A stretch of 62,638 bases of DNA from a virus, in the IMG/VR virus record IMGVR_UViG_3300046792_000108, positions 1 through 62,638 of that record, one strand, 5' to 3'. The number at the start of each line of letters is the position of its first letter. Position 1 is the first letter of the stretch. The notes beneath the pieces are model-generated. The model had not been told where the DNA came from, made no database searches, and saw only the letters and a program-made list of their open reading frames with translations. Positions 14,841 to 22,714 of the stretch are shown here, piece by piece. Made by a program: the position numbers and the translations under genes.

Positions 14841-15298
14841 GAAACCACCGTTCCTTTCTCAATACGATCTTCAGTTAGACGTTCCCACTGTCTCGACTCA
14901 GATTCAATGTTCAAGTGGAGATTTTCTACCATCCTGTGGTACATTTCGAAAGCTTGTTGTCTAGTTCTCGTGTTAGGATGTTGATACCCGATAACTTCTA
15001 ACGCGTGCATCACGTGAGAATACCAATGTTGAGGCAAATGACCGAACTCAGAAGGCTTAAATGGACACGGAGGATCAGGCATGAAGAAGGCTCCTTCTTC
15101 TTTTCCCACCTCTCTAGGATCTGCTGGGTTCATGAAACAGAATCGAATGAAAGCGGTAACTCTTCTTCCTTGAGAATAAGCTACCCCAGTCTTCATCCAT
15201 GATTTAGGTTCTTCATCACATCCTCTCACAGCTGTGAGTAAAGTACCCTGAAACCTTAGAGGAAGGGTCATTACCCATTCTTGCAATACACTCTTCAT
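14837..15298 (-). CDS. Conserved phage protein, copy A of a paralogous pair, 153 aa
   Basis: Begins MKSVLQEWVMTLPLRFQGTL, with AVRGCDEE, HVMHALEVIGYQHPN and VENLHLNIESE, and is a paralog of the 161-aa gene at 6696-7181. Copies A and B share landmarks but differ in the middle. Its start overlaps the helicase stop (ATGA), just as copy B overlaps the exonuclease stop. Function unknown. Confidence 0.75.
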   Translation of the reverse strand: MKSVLQEWVMTLPLRFQGTLLTAVRGCDEEPKSWMKTGVAYSQGRRVTAFIRFCFMNPADPREVGKEEGAFFMPDPPCPFKPSEFGHLPQHWYSHVMHALEVIGYQHPNTRTRQQAFEMYHRMVENLHLNIESESRQWERLTEDRIEKGTVVS

Positions 15299-16701
15299 AC
15301 TTGTTCTCTTACCTCCTTAAGTAGTTTTACAAACTGATCACTTGCTTCCTGATGTTCTCCGAATGCTCGGTACAAACCGGCATCTAAAGTCCCTTTGGCC
15401 CGAAGCTGATAGTAAAAACAGGTTTTGGTCTGTCCGATCCGGTGAATTCGTTTCCTTCTTTGTACGTGGTTAGTGTAGCTGTAATCCGTAGAATAATCAA
15501 TGCAGTAATTACCTGCCTGGAGGTTCAGTGTTTCAGCTCCAGTACTACACTGAGCAATTAAGGCTCCACCGTTCGAGTTATACATGCTCACAGCTAGCTT
15601 TCTTTCCATAGCCTTGCTCTTGCCTGTGAGTGTGTAAGTGGCCCAATCGTTAGCTAGGACTTCTCGTATCCTGTTAATCTCCCAATGGAATGCAGCGAAG
15701 ATTACTACTCGCTCAACTCCAGACTCCTTCAAGTCCTCACAGATTTCTTGGAGTGCGTCCAGTTTGCACCTATGGACCTCAATGTCTTCGCCTTCATTTG
15801 TCCGTATGAACCCTCCAGCAATCTGTCTCAGCTTAATCATTTTGGCAAGAGCGATAGGAGCTGTGACAACTTTCTCTTCCTCAAGCTCAGCCAACATCTG
15901 TATGGCCATTTGCTTATAGATCGCTTTAGCTTTCGGGGTTAAATCGACCCGATAAGGGATATCGACTTGTTCCGGCAAACCTTCTGATTTTATCCTCATT
16001 ATATATGGCGCGAGAATTTTGCTTAGACCTTTGACATTGCGAAACTTGACTATTTTAAAACCACCAAACCCTGATCTGATACCGTACCTGTCCTTGTAAT
16101 CCCCGAAAGTCGGATCCAGAAGACCTGGGACGAGAAATTGAAATTGACTCCACAGATCTAGGATTCTCTTGTTGCCTTTCGGGGTTCCGGTCAAGTCAAT
16201 CGCATACTTACAGACTAATCCTAATCTGTGACACAGTTTAGCTCGTTGGGAATGAGGATTCTTTATTCTGTGTCCTTCGTCTATTACCACAATGTCCGGT
16301 TCCCAGTTGACCAACATGTCTCGGCGGGAGGTGTCTCGCTTGTATCCTTTCTTCCTCGTCGGGCACTTTTTCCTCCTAACTTTCACGAAGTCATAGCTTG
16401 TAAGAATGAGAGGCAGTGACCAATCAGGTTCTGGGTAATCAGGATGGAAAATCGCATACTTAACCCAGGGGCAATCTAACTCAATTTGTTCCTCCCACGT
16501 AGCAGCAAGGGCAGTCTTTGGGGCAATGACCAGGGCTCTTTGGGCTTTTCCGTGTTGGATCATCGTTCCGATAAAATCCAGTGCGACCTTCGTCTTTCCC
16601 TCACCCGGGTCTGCCCAAAGTAATAGGCGTTTTTCTCGAAACCACTTTTTCAACGCCGCCAACTGACCTGGTCTTGGTTTTCTCGTGTAGTTATAACTCA
16701 T
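15295..16701 (-). CDS. SNF2/superfamily 2 DNA helicase, 468 aa
   Basis: ATP-driven DNA translocase. Motifs in order: RPGQLAALKKWF (Q-like), WADPGEGKTKVAL (Walker A), ALVIAPKTALAATWEEQI (Ia), ILTSYDFV, DIVVIDEGHRIKN (DEGH box II), AIDLTGTPKGN (III) and, at the C terminus, AQCSTGAETLNLQ and RRKRIHRIGQTKTCFYY (VI), the RIGQ hallmark of SNF2 proteins. It heads the replication operon. No Shine-Dalgarno precedes ATG 16701, and the promoter -10 is eight bases upstream. Confidence 0.88.
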   Translation of the reverse strand: MSYNYTRKPRPGQLAALKKWFREKRLLLWADPGEGKTKVALDFIGTMIQHGKAQRALVIAPKTALAATWEEQIELDCPWVKYAIFHPDYPEPDWSLPLILTSYDFVKVRRKKCPTRKKGYKRDTSRRDMLVNWEPDIVVIDEGHRIKNPHSQRAKLCHRLGLVCKYAIDLTGTPKGNKRILDLWSQFQFLVPGLLDPTFGDYKDRYGIRSGFGGFKIVKFRNVKGLSKILAPYIMRIKSEGLPEQVDIPYRVDLTPKAKAIYKQMAIQMLAELEEEKVVTAPIALAKMIKLRQIAGGFIRTNEGEDIEVHRCKLDALQEICEDLKESGVERVVIFAAFHWEINRIREVLANDWATYTLTGKSKAMERKLAVSMYNSNGGALIAQCSTGAETLNLQAGNYCIDYSTDYSYTNHVQRRKRIHRIGQTKTCFYYQLRAKGTLDAGLYRAFGEHQEASDQFVKLLKEVREQV

Positions 16702-16709
16702 GAAGAATT

Positions 16710-16739
16710 ATGCTAAATAATCCCTATTAAGTTTGTCAA
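16710..16739 (-). promoter_or_regulatory. Main leftward early promoter
   Basis: Reverse strand: CCATTGACA (TTGACA 739-734), 18-bp spacer, TAGCAT (715-710), eight bases before the helicase ATG. It drives the 14-kb replication operon. The expected start site falls at or just before the ATG, so the first gene is probably translated from a leaderless mRNA. Confidence 0.65.
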
Positions 16740-16834
16740 TGGCCATATTCTTTAGATGATCTAAGCTTTACTTTTAAAAACTCAGTAACTTGTTGCAAAC
16801 ACACTACTTATTAGAATAAAGTTTGAAGACCCTA

Positions 16835-16864
16835 TTGACAAACTAACCCAATATCCATTATTAT
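16835..16864 (+). promoter_or_regulatory. Rightward promoter of the primase-helicase pair
   Basis: TTGACA (16835-16840), 18-bp spacer, TATTAT (16859-16864). The ATG at 16877 is 12 bases past the -10, so the leader is about six bases and has no Shine-Dalgarno. It is divergent from the leftward promoter about 100 bp away; the AT-rich gap between them holds no gene. Confidence 0.6.
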
Positions 16865-16876
16865 TGTAGTTTCACC

Positions 16877-17419
16877 ATGACTACTTTAACCTCTGCCGAG
16901 TTTTTTGCTCGTGTATGGCCTGCACGGCTCATGAAGAATGAGACTTTAGAGCTTCGTGTGAAAGACCAACGTGAAGGTAAAATGATCTCAGAATTCTTTT
17001 CTTCCACCCCAGAGTTTATCAACCGTGTCCATCAATACCAGAAAGAGGGCAGACACGATATATTCTTTGGTGTGGCTACTCGATCATCTCATCACTCAGG
17101 TAAAAAGAAAGATTGTATGAGAGTTCAATGTGTATGGGTAGATTTGGATAAGAGGCAAATATCACAACTGGACATGGAACCTAAACCGAGTATTCTTGTG
17201 GAATCAGGAACTGGAGTTCATGCCTATTGGGTTTTAGACTGTCCTCTGCTTGTTCAGAATGAAGAAAGATGGAAAGAAATCGAGGCTGTGAATCGTGGCT
17301 TAGTTTCAAGATTTGACGGAGATGACGGGGCAATAGACGTATCAAGAATTCTCCGTGTTCCGAATACTTTGAACCACAAGTACAACCCACCCCGCTCCGT
17401 TCGGGCTTATTTGCCCTGA
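16877..17419 (+). CDS. Primase-polymerase fold protein (RepB-like primase), 180 aa
   Basis: Signature of the archaeo-eukaryotic primase fold in plasmid and phage RepB-type proteins: VQCVWVDLDKR (catalytic DxD), ILVESGTGVHAYWVL (the sGxGxH strand) and DVSRILRVPNTLNHK. It would make primers at the phage origin. It sits in a two-gene operon with a RepA-like helicase. Confidence 0.78.
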   Translation: MTTLTSAEFFARVWPARLMKNETLELRVKDQREGKMISEFFSSTPEFINRVHQYQKEGRHDIFFGVATRSSHHSGKKKDCMRVQCVWVDLDKRQISQLDMEPKPSILVESGTGVHAYWVLDCPLLVQNEERWKEIEAVNRGLVSRFDGDDGAIDVSRILRVPNTLNHKYNPPRSVRAYLP

Positions 17420-17428
17420 TAGGTTAAT

Positions 17429-18880
17429 ATGAGATTAGAAGACTTCAAACAGATGGGTATCTATGAGTTCAAGGAGAACCTATCAAGTGACCTCGAAATT
17501 AAACGTGGAAGAATCATTACAAATCTTCCTGCTAAAACTCTCGCCTTGCTTAGAGTCGGTGGAAACAACTTCTCGGGTGACTTCTCAAGGCAAGATTTCG
17601 CTGCCATAACCTCCCTGCTCTCTCTCGGACACTCACCTGAAGACGTATATTCCACGTTCCGAGATTCTCCAAGAGGGCATCATGCGGCTGAACGAAAGTC
17701 AGGACACTTTGATGACTATGTCCAAAGAACTATTAAAAAAGCTGTTGCATTTCTTAAGGTGGAGAGGAACGGACATTCCAATGGAAATGGTTACAAGACT
17801 GAACCGAATGGAGCTGTCCATGTCAATTTCAGCAACAGAAAACCTGAAGTTGATCTACCTATGGGACTCATCGGAGTCAGGGCTAACACAGTAGAGGTTG
17901 AGCAACCTAAGTGGATTTGGCCCAAATATCTCCCTGCCGGAAAACTAACTGTCCTGGCAGGTGACCCCGGGTTAGGCAAATCTTCCATAGCTATTGACCT
18001 GGTCTCTCGCATCACTCAGGGAACATTCCTCCCGCTCTCAGAACAAAGAACAGGAAAAGGAACTTGTTTTATTGCATCTGCTGAGGATGCCTCTGAAGAT
18101 ACCATCGTTCCACGATTGATTTCATGCAAAGCTGATCTGGCTAGAGTCGAGATTTTCCGTCGAGTAAATACTGAAGACGGTGAGAGGTATATGACTTTCC
18201 CCAGAGACATCAATAGACTCAAAGACAAGGTCAGCAAGTGCGGGGCTAGGATTGTGGTGATTGACCCCTTGAATGCTTTCTTGTCCAAAGAAACTGATTC
18301 TCACAGAGACCAAGATGTGAGATTGGTATTGGCCCCGTTTGAGGATATGGCAGAAGAACTGCAAGTATGCATCTTAATCATTGCCCATTTGAATAAGAAG
18401 GAAGATTCAAGCACGATCTATAGGATAGGTGGCTCAATAGGAATTGTAGGAGCTGCTAGGTCTGTGCTAGCCGTAACCGAGCTTGACTCACCCACAAAAC
18501 CTAGGGTAATATACTCCATCAAATCTAGTTTATCCAAAAAGCCTCCTGCTCTAGAGTATCAGGTGCGTAATGCTAAGACTGTTAAAGAAGCTAGGGAATG
18601 GAAAGGCGAGGAGATTGTCAGGTCTTCTAAGATAAGATGGATGGGGATTGTAGATTTCGATATGAACAAGAAAGCTATTCAAAGCAAAGAGGTTGCTGTA
18701 GATTCAGTCAAGGAGTTCCTGCAACAAATCATCTTGGATGCACCTGTTCACACAGACGAGATTTTTAGAGAGGCAAAGAAGGCGGGAGTTAGTACTAGAC
18801 AGATTCTCGGGTCGAAAGATTCTTTGGGCATTAAGTCGCTAAAGAAACCTGACGGGTGGTACTGGTCCTGGAAATCTTAG
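17429..18880 (+). CDS. RepA-like replicative helicase (AAA_25/RecA fold), 483 aa
   Basis: Residues 1-120 resemble the helical primase-associated domain (RTIKKAVAFLK). The ATPase follows: YLPAGKLTVLAGDPGLGKSS (Walker A, about 170-189), CFIASAEDASEDTI, IVVIDPLNAFLSKETDSHRD (Walker B) and ILIIAHLNKKED (sensor His). This is the RSF1010 RepA-type hexameric helicase common in plasmids and prophages. A C-terminal winged helix (DEIFREAKKAGVSTRQIL) is present. The 3' end overlaps a convergent HTH gene by 50 bp. Confidence 0.85.
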   Translation: MRLEDFKQMGIYEFKENLSSDLEIKRGRIITNLPAKTLALLRVGGNNFSGDFSRQDFAAITSLLSLGHSPEDVYSTFRDSPRGHHAAERKSGHFDDYVQRTIKKAVAFLKVERNGHSNGNGYKTEPNGAVHVNFSNRKPEVDLPMGLIGVRANTVEVEQPKWIWPKYLPAGKLTVLAGDPGLGKSSIAIDLVSRITQGTFLPLSEQRTGKGTCFIASAEDASEDTIVPRLISCKADLARVEIFRRVNTEDGERYMTFPRDINRLKDKVSKCGARIVVIDPLNAFLSKETDSHRDQDVRLVLAPFEDMAEELQVCILIIAHLNKKEDSSTIYRIGGSIGIVGAARSVLAVTELDSPTKPRVIYSIKSSLSKKPPALEYQVRNAKTVKEAREWKGEEIVRSSKIRWMGIVDFDMNKKAIQSKEVAVDSVKEFLQQIILDAPVHTDEIFREAKKAGVSTRQILGSKDSLGIKSLKKPDGWYWSWKS

Positions 18881-19016
18881 ACCTATTGACAGCTCTACGG
18901 TACAAAGCCCATGCCCGCTGACGAGTTATTCCCAACTTTACACCAATCTCCTCAAACGTCAAACGGTCATTTTCTCTAAGCTTGATGATCTTCCGGTACC
19001 GTGAATTAGTACTCAT
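18831..19016 (-). CDS. Small HTH protein (sigma-region-4-like), 61 aa
   Basis: MSTNSRYRKIIKLRENDR is followed by LTFEEIGVKLGITRQRAWAL, a helix-turn-helix of the sigma-70 region 4/RNA polymerase-associated type, and a basic tail. ATG 19016 is chosen because the promoter at 19023-19052 ends six bases upstream; there is no Shine-Dalgarno, so it is a leaderless candidate. Its 3' end overlaps the RepA-like gene, giving an antisense arrangement that may limit helicase expression. Possibly a transcription regulator. Confidence 0.6.
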   Translation of the reverse strand: MSTNSRYRKIIKLRENDRLTFEEIGVKLGITRQRAWALYRRAVNRSKISRTSTTRQVSLAT

Positions 19017-19022
19017 ATCAAT

Positions 19023-19052
19023 ACTGTAAATCAAGATTAGGATGTTTGTCAA
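19023..19052 (-). promoter_or_regulatory. Early-type promoter of the small HTH gene
   Basis: Reverse strand: TTGACA (19052-19047), 18-bp spacer, TACAGT (19028-19023), six bases before ATG 19016. This copy lacks the leading CC of the -35 block. Confidence 0.5.
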
Positions 19053-19057
19053 TAATC

Positions 19058-19963
19058 TTATTTCTTATCCCTGGCTGGGCCAAGAGCGGCCAACTTTCCT
19101 GCAAATGCTTCAAGTACTACTCTCTTCGATGAGCTTTTATCGGCGGATTCTATTTCATCCCGCAACGCTTCCCACGCCGTGACCAGTTGTGTCTCGGCAG
19201 CTTCGGCGCGTTCAAAGTTGCACTGGTTGCTTTCGATCATCGCCTTTTCGCATTCCTGTTGACGCTCCAACTGCTCCCGTAGACCAGCCGCTTCACGCTT
19301 CAGCTTATCTAATTCTTGTGCTCGTTCGCCCTGCTGCTTGTGTTTGCGGCTGAGTGATTTAAGCAGTTTGTTTTTTAATTGCCGCACTGAAAGCAGTTCC
19401 GCCACCATCCCCTTGGTGACGTGCGCGGCGTAGGCTTCGGCAAATTCATCTGCACTTATATAGTCAGTCCCGTTTGGGTGTTCCGCGCTGATTCCGCGTT
19501 CAGCCGTGTGAAAGAATTTTCCAATGCCATTATGCTTGCGCCACTGCTCCGCGCTCGGCTCGGCTCCCGCTGGCGAAATTATTGGAGAATGTTCATTGCT
19601 GAGCGAAGATTTAATCGGGGAAAGAGGCTGGGTGCCTGCGATTCCCTGCGCGGCCTTTGCTCCTATAGCCGAACCACCTTCACATTCTCCAATTCCAATC
19701 TCGCGCTCGATCTCATCAAGCGACTTCACGCGGCCTTCGGCATAATCAATCAGCCCAGCAGCCAATCCGCGCGCCTCTACTTTCGACAATTCTTGGGATT
19801 CTCTCTGCCCCACGGCGAACGCTACAACTTTCGGAGTAAGAGCTTCTAAAAGAGCCTGCAATTCCGATTCGGGATATTCCCAATGTGCGCCATCGCTTTC
19901 CTTAACATCATTTCTCAGAATATTTTCCAAAAGATCTCTCGCCCGTTCAGTCATATCGGTCAT
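19058..19963 (-). CDS. Coiled-coil protein of unknown function, 301 aa, foreign-looking composition
   Basis: Acidic N-terminal half (SELQALLEALTPKVVAFAVG, IGIGECEGGSAIG), then a YISADEFAEAYAAHVTKGM segment, then a long heptad-rich helix (SRKHKQQGERAQELDKLKRE onwards) to the C terminus. Codons are visibly richer in G and C (many Ala, Arg and Glu with GCG, CGC and GAG) than in the genes on either side, which suggests recent acquisition. No family recognised. Confidence 0.7.
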   Translation of the reverse strand: MTDMTERARDLLENILRNDVKESDGAHWEYPESELQALLEALTPKVVAFAVGQRESQELSKVEARGLAAGLIDYAEGRVKSLDEIEREIGIGECEGGSAIGAKAAQGIAGTQPLSPIKSSLSNEHSPIISPAGAEPSAEQWRKHNGIGKFFHTAERGISAEHPNGTDYISADEFAEAYAAHVTKGMVAELLSVRQLKNKLLKSLSRKHKQQGERAQELDKLKREAAGLREQLERQQECEKAMIESNQCNFERAEAAETQLVTAWEALRDEIESADKSSSKRVVLEAFAGKLAALGPARDKK

Positions 19964-19986
19964 TACAGTTCTCCTTTTATGTCTGG

Positions 19987-20000
19987 CATGTCATGACATG
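19987..20000. promoter_or_regulatory. 14-bp perfect palindrome, operator-like
   Basis: CATGTCATGACATG is its own reverse complement and lies in the 155-bp gap upstream of the 301-aa gene. CATG-rich half sites recur close by (TAACATGACTC). It is a candidate binding site for a dimeric regulator; which one is unknown. Confidence 0.4.
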
Positions 20001-20118
20001 TAACATGACTCAGAAATGCCTCATATCAAAACCTAGTGGCCTTAAATGACCATCTCGTACAGTCATATTTGTCAAATTAACAGGGAGGACGCTAAGTCAA
20101 AACGCCCTCCCAATGTAA

Positions 20119-20301
20119 CTACGCCTTCACGTAGGCGTTGACTCCGATTGTGATTTGTTTCCCCTTGTACTCAGTAGTTGTTTTCTCATTACCGTGAGTA
20201 CTAGCTAGGACCAGGTTCTTCTGTGATTTGCTGAGTTGAGGCTCAGCGTCCATATCCATTGTGATGATCAACTGCTTGCCTTTGATTTCAACCTTTGCCA
20301 T
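20119..20301 (-). CDS. Small beta-rich phage protein, 60 aa
   Basis: Starts MAKVEIKGKQLIITMDMD, with KSQKNLVLASTHGN and YKGKQITIGVNAYVKA. ATG 20301 follows CAGGAG by six bases. Small proteins of this LVLASTxG type are frequent in phage accessory regions; function unknown. Its ribosome site lies directly below a strong RNA hairpin (20317-20330). Confidence 0.65.
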   Translation of the reverse strand: MAKVEIKGKQLIITMDMDAEPQLSKSQKNLVLASTHGNEKTTTEYKGKQITIGVNAYVKA

Positions 20302-20316
20302 TTGATTCTCCTGTGA

Positions 20317-20396
20317 GCGGTAGTCACCGCAGTCGGAGGTCGGACCCAAGTCCACTCAAGCGGTCAGGAGAAGTCCCGCCCATCCGACCTCCGACT
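20317..20396 (-). promoter_or_regulatory. Structured leader: 14-bp stem-loop plus adjacent small hairpin
   Basis: AGTCGGAGGTCGGA (20331-20344) and TCCGACCTCCGACT (20383-20396) form a perfect 14-bp inverted repeat with a 38-base loop. Next to it GCGGTAGTCACCGC (20317-20330) makes a 5-bp hairpin, only three bases before the Shine-Dalgarno of the 60-aa gene. There is no U-run, so this looks like an mRNA control or processing element, not a terminator. Confidence 0.6.
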
Positions 20397-20403
20397 CCGT
20401 TGA

Positions 20404-20754
20404 TTATCGGAGCCGTTCCACCTGTTCAACTTCTGCCAGTTTCTTCCCAATCATCACCCCCAAAGCTAGTATTCCAGCTTGAGATGCCATGATCGGAACT
20501 TCGAGACCCAGTAATTTCACCAGACCCGTTATCTGTGATCCAAGCATGAGATGATTTACGAATTCAAAAGACTCGGATATCTCCCTAGATCTCATTATTA
20601 CAGATGCCGTATCACAAATAGGGCAACCGATCTTTCCTCCAGAGTTCAGTACTTCTAAATTCTTTTCAACTACTCCTTGCCCGGAGTGGACATGATCGTG
20701 GGTTTTTCTAAGTTCTGAGACACAGGACTCAAATATCTCTTTTGTTAGTTCCAT
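20404..20754 (-). CDS. Unknown protein with CxxC motif and hydrophobic C-terminal half, 116 aa
   Basis: N-terminal helix (MELTKEIFESCVSELRKTHD), then CPICDTASVIMRSREI, then a glycine- and alanine-rich hydrophobic stretch (LVKLLGLEVPIMASQAGILA, LGVMIGKKLAE) that might contact a membrane. ATG 20754 has AAAGGAGAG upstream. No family recognised. Confidence 0.6.
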   Translation of the reverse strand: MELTKEIFESCVSELRKTHDHVHSGQGVVEKNLEVLNSGGKIGCPICDTASVIMRSREISESFEFVNHLMLGSQITGLVKLLGLEVPIMASQAGILALGVMIGKKLAEVEQVERLR

Positions 20755-20771
20755 ATTCTCTCCTTTAAATT

Positions 20772-20802
20772 GAAAAGGGTAGAGCCCGAAGACCCTACCC
20801 TT
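20772..20802 (-). terminator. Intrinsic terminator with UUCG loop
   Basis: On the reverse strand AAGGGTAG (20802-20795) pairs with CTACCCTT (20782-20775), enclosing GGTCTTCGGGCT with a CTTCGG tetraloop, followed by TTTTC. It closes the 192-aa HTH gene's transcript and isolates the 116-aa gene downstream. Confidence 0.7.
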
Positions 20803-20819
20803 CTTTGGTTCAGCTCTCG

Positions 20820-21398
20820 TTAGTCCAGGTCTTCGACTTCTTCCTCCTCTTCCTCAACATCTTCGTTTTGAACCTTCTTCGAAGATTTCTTCCCGCCCTT
20901 CTCAGAACGGCCTTTCTTCAAGTTCTCGGCCCGATTCGCTTCCTGCGATTCCTGGTTGGCCTTGAATTCCTTCAACAGTTTGGCCAGGCGGGGACTGTCA
21001 GGTTCCCACTCGTAGCGGGCGTATTCCCCGTCAGTGTTGTGCCCCTTCGCCCGGAGATACCGACGCAGTGAAGCGGGAGAGACTCCGAGCATGTCGGCAA
21101 CTTCTTTACTCCCGATTGTGGTGGACTTCTCTTCTTTCTTGGAAGATTTCTTCGTGGTTACTTCTTCTTCCTCATCTTCCTCGACTTCAACTTTCTTCGA
21201 CTTGGGTGATGCTTTTGCTACTGTCTTTACGGCCATAGTGGCCTCCTTTGGTTTATTTAACAACTCGGTCGCTAATTTCACCCTATCCTTCCAGGCACCT
21301 CCCGTAGGAAGGGGAACTTTAAATTTCTTAGACCACAAGGTCAACGAGTTTTGGTGACCCCGTCCAATGGCCTCAAACAACTCGGATGCCATACTCAT
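20820..21398 (-). CDS. HTH DNA-binding protein with acidic/basic low-complexity arms, 192 aa, possible internal start
   Basis: Residues 1-54 form an N-terminal module (LFEAIGRGHQNSLTLWSKKF). A Lys/Glu-rich linker follows, then an HTH (SKEVADMLGVSPASLRRYLR) with the wing DGEYARYEWEP, and a basic-then-acidic tail. The same HTH-wing layout occurs in the 82-aa protein at 34088-34336. ATG 21398 overlaps the upstream stop, but ATG 21236 follows an excellent AAAGGAGG, so full-length and 138-aa forms may both be made. Likely a nucleoid-type or regulatory protein. Confidence 0.7.
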   Translation of the reverse strand: MSMASELFEAIGRGHQNSLTLWSKKFKVPLPTGGAWKDRVKLATELLNKPKEATMAVKTVAKASPKSKKVEVEEDEEEEVTTKKSSKKEEKSTTIGSKEVADMLGVSPASLRRYLRAKGHNTDGEYARYEWEPDSPRLAKLLKEFKANQESQEANRAENLKKGRSEKGGKKSSKKVQNEDVEEEEEEVEDLD

Positions 21399-21622
21399 TG
21401 GATTGTGGCCTCCTTGAAACCCTCTCCCTGCTCACCCCAGATAATCACAGTGAGGTCTATATCTTTCCCATCGTTTTCTGTTTTGCACTCACTACAGATG
21501 ATCATTTTGGGATAAAGAGGAGTATCAGGTACTACTTCAAACACGCGAGTCTCATCCCCGACATGAGGACAAACCAGGACTTTTTCTCCGTCTTGAGGCT
21601 CGAATTTTTCAGGCCTTTTCAT
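21395..21622 (-). CDS. Small protein with CxxC element, 75 aa
   Basis: VLVCPHVGDETRVFEVVPDT and KMIICSECKTENDGKDIDLT suggest a small zinc-ribbon-like beta protein. The promoter at 21634-21662 lies just upstream and AAAGGAG directly precedes ATG 21622. The TGA overlaps the HTH gene's ATG. Function unknown. Confidence 0.6.
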   Translation of the reverse strand: MKRPEKFEPQDGEKVLVCPHVGDETRVFEVVPDTPLYPKMIICSECKTENDGKDIDLTVIIWGEQGEGFKEATIQ

Positions 21623-21633
21623 GAGTCTCCTTT

Positions 21634-21662
21634 ATCATAAGTCTTCTACAACAGATTGTCAA
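21634..21662 (-). promoter_or_regulatory. Early-type promoter
   Basis: Reverse strand: GCCATTGACA (TTGACA 662-657 of this kilobase), 17-bp spacer, TATGAT (639-634). The Shine-Dalgarno AAAGGAG begins right after the -10, so the leader is very short. Confidence 0.65.
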
Positions 21663-21677
21663 TGGCGGGTTAAAACT

Positions 21678-21881
21678 TTATTCTTGATTAACAATCTGTT
21701 TAATTCTCGATAACCTTGCTCCGTATTTTCCAGCCAGAGAACCGTACATGCCTGCACTGTCTAAAGATTGAACTACCAGCTCAACGTCGTCGTCCATCTT
21801 ATAAGCTTCAGGATTTTTTTCTCTGTACCTATCCACCGCTAACTGAATTCTTGTTATATCACTAGTTGACAAGCTCTTCAT
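21678..21881 (-). CDS. Small helical protein, 67 aa
   Basis: MKSLSTSDITRIQLAVDRYR with DVELVVQSLDSAGMYGSLAG and a C-terminal basic helix. ATG 21881 overlaps the stop of the 278-aa gene (ATGA). Function unknown. Confidence 0.6.
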   Translation of the reverse strand: MKSLSTSDITRIQLAVDRYREKNPEAYKMDDDVELVVQSLDSAGMYGSLAGKYGARLSRIKQIVNQE

Positions 21882-22714
21882 TTCATCTCCTCCACGGCTC
21901 CTGCTTCGATCAGCACTTTCAGGAACCGAATCGTTATCTTCTCAATGTTTTGCTTCGTCTTAACTCTCTTCTCAGCAGCTTCAACAATCTGAGGAAATGG
22001 TACAGGATTCTTACCCTTCGAAAGTTCATGTATCACCTCGAAAAGTTGTCTCTCTCTTCCTCCCGCCAGTTTGAAGCTACCAGGTTTGGTCTTGAAGGAC
22101 TTGTGCATTGCTTCCTGCTTAGCTGAGACTTTCTTCACCCCAACCCCGTCCTCGCCTGGCTTGTACTCAGAAAGATTTTGCATATACTGTCTGACTCGTT
22201 TCTCTTGATTCTTAACCAGATAATCATCGTCATGAGCTACACCCAAATCCCGGTACCAAGTGAGTTGAACTATGCCTCGAAGTGGAGACTCCACGAGATA
22301 CCTAACGAAAGGATCAACTACGATGTTGTTTAGTTGGGCGAACGCCACAAGCTGTGAATCCATCAGCTTGTCAAGACAAGATGGTTCATGACCGTAAGTT
22401 CCTGCGCCTAGAGTCTTGTCCAGGTCGTAATCGACAGGAAATCGTACTTCACCTTGCATGAAATGCAGGTCGCCCTTTCGATTCTTTACCACATGCGGGA
22501 CTGACGGGTCATCTCCTCGTTGAGCTATCTCGTAGCATGAGTCGGAACAGAGATGGCCAAATTTCTTCGAAGAAAACTTGGACACCTTAACCTCACAGAT
22601 AGCGCACATCGGACGATCCGTTTTCGCTAGGTTAGTTTTTATCGTTTTATTCATAACCCTCACTCTCTCCGAGCAAATTCCTTCATGATCTTCCCCGCAG
22701 AATGAGCACCTCAT
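21878..22714 (-). CDS. Protein with N-terminal zinc fingers and C-terminal helical domain, 278 aa
   Basis: Opens with CSFCGEDHEGIC, a knuckle-like cysteine set, then MCAICEVKVSKF and HLCSDSCYEIAQRG, a second possible zinc module. The middle holds VRFPVDYDLDKTLGAGTYGH and the C terminus is helical, with VPFPQIVEAAEKRVKTKQNI resembling a winged helix. The gene overlaps both neighbours. Nucleic-acid binding is likely; no family recognised. Confidence 0.6.
   Translation of the reverse strand: MRCSFCGEDHEGICSERVRVMNKTIKTNLAKTDRPMCAICEVKVSKFSSKKFGHLCSDSCYEIAQRGDDPSVPHVVKNRKGDLHFMQGEVRFPVDYDLDKTLGAGTYGHEPSCLDKLMDSQLVAFAQLNNIVVDPFVRYLVESPLRGIVQLTWYRDLGVAHDDDYLVKNQEKRVRQYMQNLSEYKPGEDGVGVKKVSAKQEAMHKSFKTKPGSFKLAGGRERQLFEVIHELSKGKNPVPFPQIVEAAEKRVKTKQNIEKITIRFLKVLIEAGAVEEMK

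Noticed and set aside
18890-18925. Forward TTGACA after the RepA-like gene
   Set aside because: It lies inside the reverse HTH gene, has no good -10 and no rightward gene follows.
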